Assembly (NCBI GenBank): GCA_017549815.1
Contig: JAFYNH010000007.1
Span: 118,285 to 182,284 of the forward strand
DNA: 64,000 nt
Direction: 5' to 3'
Source: Selenomonadaceae bacterium
Lineage (GTDB): Bacteria; Bacillota; Negativicutes; Selenomonadales; Selenomonadaceae
A program made the position numbers and the translations under genes. This document shows, in pieces, positions 1 to 7,892 of this stretch. Position 1 is the first letter of the stretch, and every line of letters begins with the position of its first letter. Below the pieces are notes generated by a model. It was not told the DNA's origin, ran no database searches, and saw only the letters and a program-made list of their open reading frames with translations.

Positions 1-288
1 ATTGAAGATTTCCTGCACAAGTTCAATAAAATTAAAGATGTGGCGGTTATCGGCTTGCCCGACCGTCGACTCGGTGAAATTTCTGCGGCGATTATCGAAA
101 TACAGCCGAATATGACCTGCACTGAGGAAGAGATAAATAATTTCTGTCTCGACCTGCCGAGATATAAACGTCCGAAGAAAATTATTTTCGCCGAAGTGCC
201 GCGTAATGCTACGGGCAAGATAGAAAAGCCTGTTCTTCGTAAGCGTTACGGCGCAGATAAATTGGTTGCACTTGAAAATCAAAGCTAA
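1..288 (+). CDS. Acyl-CoA synthetase / AMP-dependent ligase, C-terminal fragment
   Basis: The frame is open from the first base of the window, so the gene starts upstream and only about 95 residues are visible. They match the C-terminal lid domain of the ANL superfamily (acyl-CoA synthetases and related adenylating enzymes), which activates carboxylic acids as acyl-AMP and then thioesters. The hallmark is the A10-type motif with its catalytic lysine, seen as PRNATGKIEKPVLRKRY near the end. An upstream GTG at 40 is an internal valine, not a start. Substrate cannot be judged from this fragment. It faces a convergent gene across a bidirectional terminator. Confidence 0.85.
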   Translation: MEDFLHKFNKIKDVAVIGLPDRRLGEISAAIIEIQPNMTCTEEEINNFCLDLPRYKRPKKIIFAEVPRNATGKIEKPVLRKRYGADKLVALENQS

Positions 289-295
289 GTAATTA

Positions 296-360
296 GAAAT
301 TAGGAACTAGGAGCTGGGAACTAGTTACTACTAATTCCTAGTTCCTAACAACTAGTCCCT
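296..360. repeat. Dispersed CTAGTTCC-type intergenic palindrome, copy 1
   Basis: The left half is built from words such as TTAGGAACTAGG and the right half from CCTAGTTCCTAA, so the block can fold back on itself. Similar blocks occur at about ten other intergenic places in this window. It sits between the acyl-CoA synthetase end and the terminator hairpin. Confidence 0.75.
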
Positions 361-361
361 A

Positions 362-396
362 AAAAAAGCTGCCGCTCAGTGAGTGACAGCTTTTTT
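362..396. terminator. Bidirectional rho-independent terminator
   Basis: The arms AAAAAAGCTG (362-371) and CAGCTTTTTT (387-396) are perfect inverted repeats, with a further CTCA/TGAG pairing in the loop. Both strands carry a T run after the stem, which suits the two convergent genes on either side. Confidence 0.85.
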
Positions 397-412
397 CTTT
401 GCAAATTTTTAT

Positions 413-895
413 TTACTCAATCTCAAGGTAAGTTTTTAAGACGAAGCCGACCATGCCGCGATATTCGACTTTGTAAAAAGAATTCGTCTCGACGCCGAGA
501 TATTTAACCTTAGTTCCGAGCGGAATTTGAATCAGTTCGCGGGCATAAGTGGTAGGTTCTTCGCGCAGAGTGATAGATTGTCTGCAATTAACGACGGTGG
601 CGTCGCGGAAAGGCGAACTCGGCGCAATATAATAAGAAATAACATAGCCGACAAGTCCGTCATAATTCACTTTAGAAAAATTATCGTCGACGACTTCGAT
701 AAAGCCGACAGCCTGCCCCAAAGGAATTGTCGCCAAACGATTTCCCGCATGAGTTGAAGGATAATCCCAAAGCGTTATTGATTCTTGGCAATTCACGACG
801 AAATAAGTAGCCTTGATATTGTTATCTTCAGCAAATGCGGTTGACGCGAACATAAACATTAACATTGCCGCGCAGATTGTTAAAAATTTTTTCAT
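413..895 (-). CDS. Secreted protein with two SH3-like domains
   Basis: This 160-residue protein starts with a clear signal peptide (lysines, a hydrophobic stretch, then AFA-EDNN). It continues as two similar repeats of about 60 residues (roughly 30-95 and 100-160), each starting VVNC(Q/R)(E/Q)SITL and ending in a GxVG(Y/F)V stretch. That pattern is typical of bacterial SH3b domains, which bind cell wall or other surface ligands. The start has a ribosome-binding site (CAGGTGA) overlapping the stop of the preceding gene, so the two genes are probably cotranscribed and coupled. There is no catalytic domain, so a binding or sensing role outside the membrane is the likely function; the ligand is unknown. 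Confidence 0.7.
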   Translation of the reverse strand: MKKFLTICAAMLMFMFASTAFAEDNNIKATYFVVNCQESITLWDYPSTHAGNRLATIPLGQAVGFIEVVDDNFSKVNYDGLVGYVISYYIAPSSPFRDATVVNCRQSITLREEPTTYARELIQIPLGTKVKYLGVETNSFYKVEYRGMVGFVLKTYLEIE

Positions 896-901
896 GTCTA
901 A

Positions 902-1474
902 TCACCTGTTGAGTTTTTTGTCCTTGTAAATTTTGATGCCCTTAAGCGTTGCCTCAAGCGTAAGTCCTTTGGTCGTCATTTGATAAACCCAGACGCCCGG
1001 CGCAACGTATTGCGTGCCCTCGAAAGAGCCGCCGCTTACGCCGTCACTAGCCGACGCCTCTGCACTCGTCCCGAATCTAGTTTTGCCTATGATAAAATTA
1101 TCCCACGCATCCTTAGTATTGAGCAAGAAAATTAAATTGTACTCCTTCGCGCCGAGTCCCAAGCCTGCCGAAATTTCTTTCATGCGCAGATAAACTTTTT
1201 CGCCCGTCTGATTATTAACGGCAATGCCGCGCCCGTGACTTGATCCAAGAAACAGTACCTTGACGCCCGAATTTGACAGCGTTGCATAGGCATAACAACC
1301 CTTGATAATGCGTTCGGCATCGGGATATTTTTCGTAAAGTTTTTCAAGCGTTTTGGCTGAAAGTTGGTCGACTTGCCAACGTTGCTCGGAGGCTGAATCT
1401 TTTCGTGACGCAAATGCCGTTGTCATCATCAGCATACACAGAAAAACCGTCGCCAATGTTAAAAATCTTTTCAT
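902..1474 (-). CDS. Exported SYLF/Ysc84-like domain protein
   Basis: About 190 residues with an N-terminal signal peptide (MKRFLTLATVFLCMLM then AFA). The rest resembles the SYLF (Ysc84) lipid-binding domain, with the pattern GRGIAVNNQTGEKVYLRM followed by a glycine-rich SAGLGLGAKEYN stretch and a hydrophobic IFLL strand. The family includes secreted bacterial proteins of poorly known role and eukaryotic phosphoinositide binders. I chose the ATG at 1474 because GGAGGTG lies just upstream at 1481-1487; an earlier in-frame start at 1501 has no such site. It is the first gene of a two-gene unit with the SH3 protein. The family assignment is from pattern recall, not a search. Confidence 0.65.
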   Translation of the reverse strand: MKRFLTLATVFLCMLMMTTAFASRKDSASEQRWQVDQLSAKTLEKLYEKYPDAERIIKGCYAYATLSNSGVKVLFLGSSHGRGIAVNNQTGEKVYLRMKEISAGLGLGAKEYNLIFLLNTKDAWDNFIIGKTRFGTSAEASASDGVSGGSFEGTQYVAPGVWVYQMTTKGLTLEATLKGIKIYKDKKLNR

Positions 1475-1492
1475 AAAAATCACCTCCGAAAA

Positions 1493-1572
1493 GCAATGCA
1501 TAATTCGTAATGCGTAATGCGCAATTAGAAGATGTAATCATTGCGCATTACTAATTCCTAATTCCTAATTTC
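1493..1572. repeat. Dispersed intergenic palindrome, copy 2 (AATGCGTAATGCG / CTAATTCCTAATTCC)
   Basis: An imperfect inverted repeat, with TAATGCGCAATTAG-like words on the left and CATTGCGCATTACTAATTCC on the right. It overlaps the last codons and the stop of the fucosyltransferase-like gene, which therefore ends in repeat-derived residues (IRN). Confidence 0.7.
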
Positions 1573-2496
1573 TCCGTACCTGCCGAGATCAAAGAAATAT
1601 GTATGCTCGAATTTATCCGCCAGAATCACCGCGCTTTTCGTGGCTCCGCAACGCGCCGCAACTAAGGAATTGCACATTGACACCAAGATTATCTGCGTTA
1701 AATAATCTTTGCCCTGTTGATAATGGTCGTTTTCTCTGGAAATGCGACTGTAGGCAACCGATTTGTCTGTCTTTGGATTGTAATCAACATAAACTCTATC
1801 AAAAATTATGCACTGGTCGCCGAATCGATTCTTTAATCGCTCAATGATAGATTTATCTTCCGTCGCCAAGAAAAACTTGTTGCAATTCCATTCCTTAATC
1901 TTATCGGCAATCGTACTTTCCGCAAGCTCGACGGACGGCGGTATCGGGTGACCTTCAAGTTGCCTTAAAATATAATCCGTCCCGCGCAGAATCACGCCAA
2001 GAACTTTATCGTCAGGGGAAAACAATCTTTCTTTTGTCTGCAAAATTTCCTTCATAAGTTCAGGCTTTACCGCGAGCAATCCCTTTTTAATAAGCATATG
2101 CCATTTCGTCAAAGCGTTATTCTTGTTAGAAAGAAACTCTACTTTGTGCGTGGGATAAGGCTTTACTTCGTTGCTACTTAAAACGATATTCTCGCCGCTG
2201 TAAGCCTCTTTAAGCCCGATTCGCATTGGCTGTTCAAAATAATATTCCCAAGCATTTTCCTTGCCGAGCTTTTCGGGCGGCAGATAAGGATTTGGATAAT
2301 TTTGCATGTCGACAACTGGAATCCAACCTTTAGACTGAGCATAAATAATTTGCCCAGCAATCAAATTGTATCTGCCGAAAAGTCCTACCGTCGTAGAGCC
2401 GCGTCGGCAAATGTAGTAAGTCGGCTTGGACGGGTCGCCCTTTTTAACATAATGTTCGTCCCAATTTTTTCTGTCTATTAAACTTTCAACTGCCAA
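1558..2496 (-). CDS. Fucosyltransferase-like (GT23/NodZ-type) glycosyltransferase
   Basis: 312 residues. The central LGVILRGTDY motif resembles the GDP-fucose-binding HxxRRGD/RxTD loop of alpha-1,6-fucosyltransferases (NodZ, FUT8) and related enzymes. A later stretch (KFFLATEDKSIIERLKNRFG) resembles the family's second nucleotide-binding segment, and AARCGATKSAVILAD resembles the third. No signal peptide is seen, so it would act in the cytoplasm on a surface glycan or protein precursor. The start is a TTG preceded by AGGAGG. The gene stands alone between the SYLF gene and gpmI, and its stop lies inside a dispersed repeat. Function beyond glycosyl transfer is inferred. Confidence 0.5.
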   Translation of the reverse strand: MAVESLIDRKNWDEHYVKKGDPSKPTYYICRRGSTTVGLFGRYNLIAGQIIYAQSKGWIPVVDMQNYPNPYLPPEKLGKENAWEYYFEQPMRIGLKEAYSGENIVLSSNEVKPYPTHKVEFLSNKNNALTKWHMLIKKGLLAVKPELMKEILQTKERLFSPDDKVLGVILRGTDYILRQLEGHPIPPSVELAESTIADKIKEWNCNKFFLATEDKSIIERLKNRFGDQCIIFDRVYVDYNPKTDKSVAYSRISRENDHYQQGKDYLTQIILVSMCNSLVAARCGATKSAVILADKFEHTYFFDLGRYGEIRN

Positions 2497-2513
2497 AAAA
2501 ATTTTCCTCCTTG

Positions 2514-2549
2514 AAAAAGCGGCGACGACTCAATAATATGAATCGCCGC
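2514..2549 (-). terminator. Rho-independent terminator after gpmI
   Basis: On the minus strand, GCGGCGA (2549-2543) pairs with TCGCCGC (2525-2519) and is followed directly by TTTTTC. It ends the glycolytic transcript. Confidence 0.8.
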
Positions 2550-2571
2550 CAAAAATTTCAAATGCTTAAAT

Positions 2572-4107
2572 TTATTTCATAGTGACAAGGGATTTGCCCG
2601 TCATCTCGGAAGGAATTTCCATGCCCGCCATAGTCAGGAGAGTCGGAGCAACGTCGCAAAGTGCACCGTCTTTGACTTCGGCAACTCTGTCACTGACAAC
2701 GATAATCGGTACAGGATTCGTCGTGTGAGCCGTGAACGGTTCCTTAAGCTTGTAATCGAACATTTGATCCGCGTTGCCGTGATCCGCGATAATGACGACT
2801 TCGCCGCCGACTTTCTTCATGCAAGCGATAAATATTCCGACGCAGGTGTCAACGGTTTCGACAGCTTGAACTGCCGCCTTCATAACGCCCGTATGCCCGA
2901 CCATATCGCCATTTGCGTAGTTGAGGATAATGAAGTCGTATTTCTCGGAAAGAATAGCCTCAGCAACTTTTAAAGTGACTGTCGGCGCACTCATATCGGG
3001 TTTAAGGTCGTAAGTCGCAACTTTCGGGCTGTTGACAAGGATTCTGTCTTCGTATTCGTAAGGCTTTTCGACGCCGCCATTAAAGAAGAAAGTAACGTGA
3101 GCATATTTTTCCGTTTCGGCAATACGCAACTGATTCAAGCGCACCTTGCTGATAACTTCGCCCAAGCCGTTTCGAACACTTTCGGGCGGATAAGCAACGT
3201 CGACATTCAAGCCTTCCTCGTATTGCGTCATGGTTGCAAAAGGAATGCCAACAATTTCTTCGACACGCGGGAAACCGTCAAAAGCTTTATCCGTGAAGGC
3301 ATGAGTCAATTCGCGAGCGCGGTCGGGGCGGAAGTTGAAGAAAATAATTCCGTCGTCCTTGCCGATACCGGGATAATCGCCGATAACAACGGGATTGACA
3401 AATTCGTCAGTAACTTTGGCGTCGTAGGAAGCTTTAATCGCAACGTCGGAGGAAGGTTGTTTAGGAGCGTCGGCTTTAGCAATGGCGTCATAAGCCTTTT
3501 GAACTCTGTCCCAACGTTTATCTCTGTCCATTGCGTAGTAGCGACCGCTGATTGTAGCGATTTGTCCCGCGCCGATTTCTTTAATCTTAGCCTCAAGGTC
3601 GGCAAGATATTCTGCGGCAGAACTCGGCGGAACGTCGCGCCCGTCAAGGAAAGCATGGACGTAAACTTTTGCAACGCCCTTTTTCTTGGCGAGTTGAAGT
3701 AATCCGTAAAGATGGTCGGTATGGCTATGAACGCCGCCCGGCGAAACCAAACCCATTAAATGGAGTGCGCCGCCGCTTGCCGAAGCTTTATCGATAACGC
3801 CGACAAGTGCTTTATTCTCGAAAAAGTCGCCGTCGCGAATTGCTTTGGTTATTTTCGTAAGCGGCTGATAAATAATTCTGCCCGCGCCAATATTCATATG
3901 ACCGACTTCGGAGTTGCCCATTTGTCCGTCGGGAAGTCCGACATATTCGCCCGAAGCTTGAAGTTTTGCGTGGGGATAATTTTTAATAAGGTCGTCGAGA
4001 ACGGGCGTATTGCCGACTTGAATCGCGTTGAATTTATCCTTAGCCTCGCCAATTCCCCAGCCGTCCATAATGATTAAACAAATCGGTGCATTTTTAATTT
4101 TTGCCAT
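2572..4107 (-). CDS. gpmI: 2,3-bisphosphoglycerate-independent phosphoglycerate mutase
   Basis: About 511 residues, the usual length for the family. It interconverts 3- and 2-phosphoglycerate in glycolysis using two metal ions and a phosphoserine. The N-terminus has the metal-binding ICLIIMDGWG, and GNSEVGHMNIGAGR holds the catalytic serine. Further family motifs are SHTDHLYGL, DGRDVPPSSA, NFRPDRARE, ILNYANGDMVGHTG and ADHGNAD with metal ligands. I prefer the ATG at 4107 to a GTG at 4116, because AAAGGAG ends only one base before the GTG but ten bases before the ATG. It is the last gene of a gap, pgk-tpiA, small ORF, gpmI series, though a hairpin upstream suggests partial termination before it. 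Confidence 0.96.
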   Translation of the reverse strand: MAKIKNAPICLIIMDGWGIGEAKDKFNAIQVGNTPVLDDLIKNYPHAKLQASGEYVGLPDGQMGNSEVGHMNIGAGRIIYQPLTKITKAIRDGDFFENKALVGVIDKASASGGALHLMGLVSPGGVHSHTDHLYGLLQLAKKKGVAKVYVHAFLDGRDVPPSSAAEYLADLEAKIKEIGAGQIATISGRYYAMDRDKRWDRVQKAYDAIAKADAPKQPSSDVAIKASYDAKVTDEFVNPVVIGDYPGIGKDDGIIFFNFRPDRARELTHAFTDKAFDGFPRVEEIVGIPFATMTQYEEGLNVDVAYPPESVRNGLGEVISKVRLNQLRIAETEKYAHVTFFFNGGVEKPYEYEDRILVNSPKVATYDLKPDMSAPTVTLKVAEAILSEKYDFIILNYANGDMVGHTGVMKAAVQAVETVDTCVGIFIACMKKVGGEVVIIADHGNADQMFDYKLKEPFTAHTTNPVPIIVVSDRVAEVKDGALCDVAPTLLTMAGMEIPSEMTGKSLVTMK

Positions 4108-4131
4108 TCCTAGCACTCTCCTTTGAATTGA

Positions 4132-4198
4132 AGAAAAGCCGCCAACCTAACAACTAGCAACTAGTTACTAGCCACTAAATTGGCGGCTCAACTCATTT
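4132..4198 (-). terminator. Terminator-like hairpin with a dispersed repeat in its loop
   Basis: The arms AGCCGCCAA (4137-4145) and TTGGCGGCT (4190-4198) are perfect inverted repeats. On the minus strand the stem is followed by TTTTCTTC. The loop consists of CTAGTAACTAGTTGCTAG words of the dispersed repeat family, so the palindrome seems to be captured inside a terminator. It lies between the small coiled-coil gene and gpmI. Confidence 0.7.
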
Positions 4199-4219
4199 AT
4201 CCGATTGAAACTCTCCCAG

Positions 4220-4555
4220 CTACTTCAAGAAAACAGCGACGACCATTGCGGCGATACCGATTATGGTGACGATAGACATATTGCGGACATGTTGCCCCAT
4301 GCTTTCAATCTTTGTATCCATATTGTCCATCTTCGCATAGATATTTTTTTGCATTTCTTTCATGTCTTGGCGCATTTCTCGCATATCGTCATCATGCTTT
4401 TTTCGCATTTCTCGCATATCGTCATCTTGTCTTTTGCGTGCCGCCCGACTTTCCTCAATGAACATATCCAGCTTGGTTATTACGTTGCTTACTTGCTGTT
4501 CAAGAGACGTAACTCTATTTTCCAGCTTGTCAACTCGCGTTTCAAGGTCAGTCAT
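4220..4555 (-). CDS. Small coiled-coil protein with C-terminal membrane anchor
   Basis: About 111 residues. Residues 1-85 are strongly charged heptad-like sequence (ETRVDKLENRVTSLEQQV and tandem DDDMREMR(K/Q) units), followed by a single hydrophobic segment at the extreme C-terminus (SIVTIIGIAAMVVAVF). The start at 4555 has a GGCGGTG site eight bases upstream; the GTG at 4564 is too close. It lies about 50 bases downstream of the pgk-tpiA gene on the same strand. A paralogue at 33033 shares the SMG(Q/K)HVRN junction before the membrane segment and sits in a sugar operon. Function unknown; a membrane-anchored scaffold is a guess from topology. Confidence 0.6.
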   Translation of the reverse strand: MTDLETRVDKLENRVTSLEQQVSNVITKLDMFIEESRAARKRQDDDMREMRKKHDDDMREMRQDMKEMQKNIYAKMDNMDTKIESMGQHVRNMSIVTIIGIAAMVVAVFLK

Positions 4556-4606
4556 GATAATCACCGCCTTTCCGTTAGTTTAGAAGGAGTTTCGTTTAGT
4601 CAAAAC

Positions 4607-6544
4607 TTAGAAGTTGACAATCGCGCTGAAATCTTGAGATTTGAGTGATGCGCCGCCGACCAATGCGCCGTCAACGTTAGGTTGTTGCATAAGGTCTTTA
4701 ATCGTGGTGGGTTTGACGGAGCCGCCGTATTGAATGCGAATTGCGTCAGCCGCCTCTTGACCGAATTTCTTCGCAACAGCTTCGCGGATAGCTTTGCAGA
4801 CTTCCTCAGCCTGTTCAAAGGTCGCAGTTTTGCCGGTGCCAATAGCCCAAATCGGCTCGTAAGCGATAACGAGTTTCTTAACCTCTGCGGGTTTGAATCC
4901 GTCAAGGTCTTTGTCAATCTGTCCGACAACGTGCTCGATATATTTGCCGGATTCACGAATCTCAAGGGACTCGCCACAGCAGATTATCGGAGTAATGCCC
5001 GCGTTGAAAGCGGCTTTAGCGCGTTTGTTGACGCCTTCATCGGTTTCGCCGAAATAGTCGCGGCGTTCGCTGTGTCCAAGAATGACATAATCAACGCCGA
5101 TTTCGTTAAGCATACCGGTTGAAATTTCGCCCGTGTACGCGCCTTTAGCTTCCCAGTGAACGTTCTGCGCGGCAACGTGAATGTTGGTAGATTTAACTGC
5201 ATTGGCAACAGCAGCAAGCGCGGTAGCAGTCGGAGCAACGACAACGCGGCATTCAGCATTTTTGACGAGCGGAATCAATTCTTCAACGAGTTTAACGCCG
5301 TCTTTAATGGTGTTGTTCATCTTCCAGTTGCCCGCGATAATCGGGGTGCGTCCTACGCCGTCAATCGCGTCGATACCGGGCAGAACTTTGCCTTCGAGAT
5401 ATTCGAGGGTTGCGCCGCCGCCTGTGGAAATGTGGGAGATTTTCTTATCGAGACCGGTTTTCTTCAAAGCCGCAATGGAGTCGCCGCCGCCGACGATTGA
5501 AATTGCGCCTTTTTCGGTAGCCTCAGCAACAGCCGCCGCAACTGCAAGCGTGCCTTTTGCAAAGTTATCAAATTCAAAAACGCCCATAGGTCCATTCCAA
5601 ATAATCGTCTTTGCGCCTTCGAGAGCTTTAACGTATTCTTTGGAAGTTTCTTCGCCGCTGTCGAGACCCATCCAGTCAGCGGGGCATTGGTCAACAGGAA
5701 CGGTTTTGAATTCAGCATCAGCCGCGAATTTGTTAGCAACAACGAGGTCGACGGGCAGAACAACTTTAACGCCTTTAGCTTCAGCTTTGGCAAGGAGTTC
5801 TTTAGCAAGTTCGATTTTATCAACTTCGAGGAGCGAGGTACCGACTTCGTAGCCTTTAGCCTTGTCGAAGGTGTGAGCCATGCCGCCGCCGATAATGATC
5901 GTGTCGACTTTATCAATCATGTTGCTGATAACGCCGATTTTGTCAGAGACTTTCGCGCCGCCGATAATGCCGACAAACGGACGTTGCGGATTCTCAAGGG
6001 TTTTGCCGATGTAGTTAATTTCTTTTTCCATGAGGAAACCAGACGCGGTTTCAAGGAAATGGGTAATGCCGACGTTGGAGGCGTGAGCGCGATGAGCCAT
6101 GCCGAAAGCGTCATTAACAGCAATGTCAGCAAGCGCAGCGAGTTGTTTCGCGAATTTGGGATTGTTTTTCTTTTCTTCCTTGTGATAGCGAAGGTTCTCA
6201 AGCAAGAGGATTTCGCCGGGTTGGAGTTCAGCCGCCGCTTTTTCTGCGGGTTCGCCAATGCAATCTTCAACCCATTTAACTTCTCTGCCGAGAATCTCAG
6301 CGAGTTTTTTGGCAATGGGTTTGGTGGAGAATTTGGGTTCACGCGCTTCGGTAGGTCTGCCGAGATGGCAACCGATAACGACTGCCGCGCCTTGTTCGAG
6401 CAGATAGTTAAGAGTCGGGAGCGTCGCGTCAATGCGTTTGGTGTTGGTGATGTTCTGGTTTTCGTCCATAGGAACGTTGTAATCGACGCGAAGGAATACC
6501 TTTTTGCCCTTCAAGTTGATGTCGCGAATGTTTTTCTTATTCAT
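4607..6544 (-). CDS. pgk-tpiA: Bifunctional phosphoglycerate kinase / triosephosphate isomerase fusion
   Basis: A 645-residue fusion of two complete glycolytic enzymes. Residues 1-396 are phosphoglycerate kinase: [45 protein letters not shown] and the nucleotide-binding VGGGDS and STGGGA. Residues about 398-645 are triosephosphate isomerase: [16 protein letters not shown] (catalytic His491), [14 protein letters not shown] (catalytic Glu563) and QYGGSVKP. The linker is only a few residues ([11 protein letters not shown]). The ATG at 6544 has GGGAGG upstream. It lies downstream of gap and produces ATP from 1,3-bisphosphoglycerate while supplying the isomerase. Such a fusion is well known from Thermotoga maritima; here no frameshift or stop separates the parts. 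Confidence 0.95.
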   Translation of the reverse strand: MNKKNIRDINLKGKKVFLRVDYNVPMDENQNITNTKRIDATLPTLNYLLEQGAAVVIGCHLGRPTEAREPKFSTKPIAKKLAEILGREVKWVEDCIGEPAEKAAAELQPGEILLLENLRYHKEEKKNNPKFAKQLAALADIAVNDAFGMAHRAHASNVGITHFLETASGFLMEKEINYIGKTLENPQRPFVGIIGGAKVSDKIGVISNMIDKVDTIIIGGGMAHTFDKAKGYEVGTSLLEVDKIELAKELLAKAEAKGVKVVLPVDLVVANKFAADAEFKTVPVDQCPADWMGLDSGEETSKEYVKALEGAKTIIWNGPMGVFEFDNFAKGTLAVAAAVAEATEKGAISIVGGGDSIAALKKTGLDKKISHISTGGGATLEYLEGKVLPGIDAIDGVGRTPIIAGNWKMNNTIKDGVKLVEELIPLVKNAECRVVVAPTATALAAVANAVKSTNIHVAAQNVHWEAKGAYTGEISTGMLNEIGVDYVILGHSERRDYFGETDEGVNKRAKAAFNAGITPIICCGESLEIRESGKYIEHVVGQIDKDLDGFKPAEVKKLVIAYEPIWAIGTGKTATFEQAEEVCKAIREAVAKKFGQEAADAIRIQYGGSVKPTTIKDLMQQPNVDGALVGGASLKSQDFSAIVNF

Positions 6545-6586
6545 GAAAAAACCTCCCAAAAATTTTTAACCATTAATCGAAAACGA

Positions 6587-6614
6587 CTCGGCTCAACATT
6601 GACGAAGAGCCGAG
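6587..6614 (-). terminator. Hairpin between gap and pgk-tpiA
   Basis: CTCGGCTC (6587-6594) and GAGCCGAG (6607-6614) form a perfect 8-bp stem. On the minus strand only a short T run (GTCGTTTTCG) follows, so it could be a leaky terminator or an mRNA-processing or stability element that sets the gap to pgk ratio. Confidence 0.5.
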
Positions 6615-6649
6615 CCGCTGTCCTAACCGTGCCTAATTGCCAAAAAATC

Positions 6650-7678
6650 TTACTTCAATTCTGCGAAATACTTAATGGTGCGAACCATTTGGCTGGTGTA
6701 GCTGTTTTCATTGTCGTACCAGGAAACGACTTGAACGAGGGTGTTACCGTCGCCGATGGGGCTAACCATAGTTTGGGTTGCGTCGAAGAGCGAACCGAAT
6801 CTCATGCCAATGATGTCGCTGGAAACGATTTCTTCATCGCAATAGCCGAAGGATTCGTTAGCCGCTGCTTTCATAGCGTCATTGATTTGCTCTTTGGTGA
6901 CTTCGCCTTTAACAACTGCGAAAAGCAGAGTGGTCGAGCCAGTCGGGGTCGGGATACGTTGTGCTGCGCCGATGAGTTTGCCCTTCAATTCGGGGATAAC
7001 GAGACCGATAGCTTTAGCTGCGCCGGTGCTGTTGGGAACGATATTGCATGCGCCTGCGCGGGAGCGACGGAGGTCACCTTTACGCTGCGGACCGTCGAGA
7101 ATCATTTGGTCGCCAGTGTAAGCGTGAATGGTAGCCATAATGCCGCTTTGAATCGGGGCGAGTTTGTGAAGAGCTTGAGTCATAGGAGCCAAGCAGTTAG
7201 TGGTGCAGGATGCCGCCGAAAGAACTTTTACGTCGGGGGTAAGGGTTTGATGATTGACGTTGTAAACGATTGTCGGGAGGTCATTACCAGCAGGAGCCGA
7301 GATAACGACTTTTTTCGCGCCAGCTTCCAAGTGAGCAGAAGCTTTTTCTTTGCTGGTGTAGAAGCCTGTGCATTCGAGGACAACGTCGACTTCGTGTTTG
7401 CCCCAGGGGATTTCTTTCGCGTCTTTGATAGCATAGATGATGATCTCTTTGCCGTCGACGACGATAGAGTTTTCTTTAGCCTCGACAGTGTGTTTGCCTT
7501 CGCCGATCTTGCCGCAGAAACCGCCTTGCGCGGTGTCATACTTCAGAAGGTGAGCGAGCATTTTCGGGCTGGTGAGGTCGTTGATAGCGACAACTTCGTA
7601 GCCCTCAGCGTCAAACATTTGACGGAACGCAAGACGACCAATACGACCGAAACCATTGATAGCAACTTTAACAGCCAT
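6650..7678 (-). CDS. gap: Type I glyceraldehyde-3-phosphate dehydrogenase
   Basis: 342 residues, normal length. It oxidises glyceraldehyde 3-phosphate to 1,3-bisphosphoglycerate with NAD. The Rossmann start [16 protein letters not shown], the acidic residue after strand two (INDLTS, favouring NAD), the catalytic cysteine in [12 protein letters not shown], the HAYTGDQ segment and the C-terminal [14 protein letters not shown] are all present. The ATG has GGGAGG upstream and follows a strong promoter at 7738-7766. It heads the glycolytic block that continues with pgk-tpiA and gpmI. Confidence 0.97.
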   Translation of the reverse strand: MAVKVAINGFGRIGRLAFRQMFDAEGYEVVAINDLTSPKMLAHLLKYDTAQGGFCGKIGEGKHTVEAKENSIVVDGKEIIIYAIKDAKEIPWGKHEVDVVLECTGFYTSKEKASAHLEAGAKKVVISAPAGNDLPTIVYNVNHQTLTPDVKVLSAASCTTNCLAPMTQALHKLAPIQSGIMATIHAYTGDQMILDGPQRKGDLRRSRAGACNIVPNSTGAAKAIGLVIPELKGKLIGAAQRIPTPTGSTTLLFAVVKGEVTKEQINDAMKAAANESFGYCDEEIVSSDIIGMRFGSLFDATQTMVSPIGDGNTLVQVVSWYDNENSYTSQMVRTIKYFAELK

Positions 7679-7737
7679 TTAAAAATACCTCCCTATACTT
7701 TGAAAACTCTTGAAAATTAAGCCTCAAGTTACCCGCT

Positions 7738-7766
7738 ATGTTACACCAATTTTTTTTGAGTGTCAA
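7738..7766 (-). promoter_or_regulatory. Sigma-70-type promoter of gap
   Basis: Reading the minus strand, a perfect -35 TTGACA (7766-7761) and a -10 TAACAT (7743-7738) are separated by exactly 17 bases. The spacer contains an eight-A run that may add upstream bending. The leader to the gap start is about 55 bases. Confidence 0.8.
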
Positions 7767-7831
7767 TAAATTTTCGGAACATTTTTATATTTCATATGCG
7801 TTTCATTTTAGCGGGCTGGACGATTTTTAAT

Positions 7832-7860
7832 TTGCAAGTTGAAATGCGGTGTGTTATAGT
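7832..7860 (+). promoter_or_regulatory. Sigma-70-type promoter of the glycosyltransferase cluster
   Basis: TTGCAA (7832-7837) and TATAGT (7855-7860) are 17 bases apart, about 30 bases ahead of the first glycosyltransferase start. It is divergent from the gap promoter. Confidence 0.65.
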
Positions 7861-7892
7861 TTTAGGCAAAATTTTTTGATGAGGAATTGATA

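Noticed and set aside
3097..3702. A 201-codon plus-strand frame opposite gpmI
   Set aside because: Shadow of gpmI; no start signal and no family resemblance.
5687..7720. A 677-codon open frame on the plus strand opposite pgk-tpiA and gap
   Set aside because: It lies entirely on the non-coding strand of two well-supported glycolytic genes. The open frame follows from their codon bias and has no ribosome-binding site or domain.
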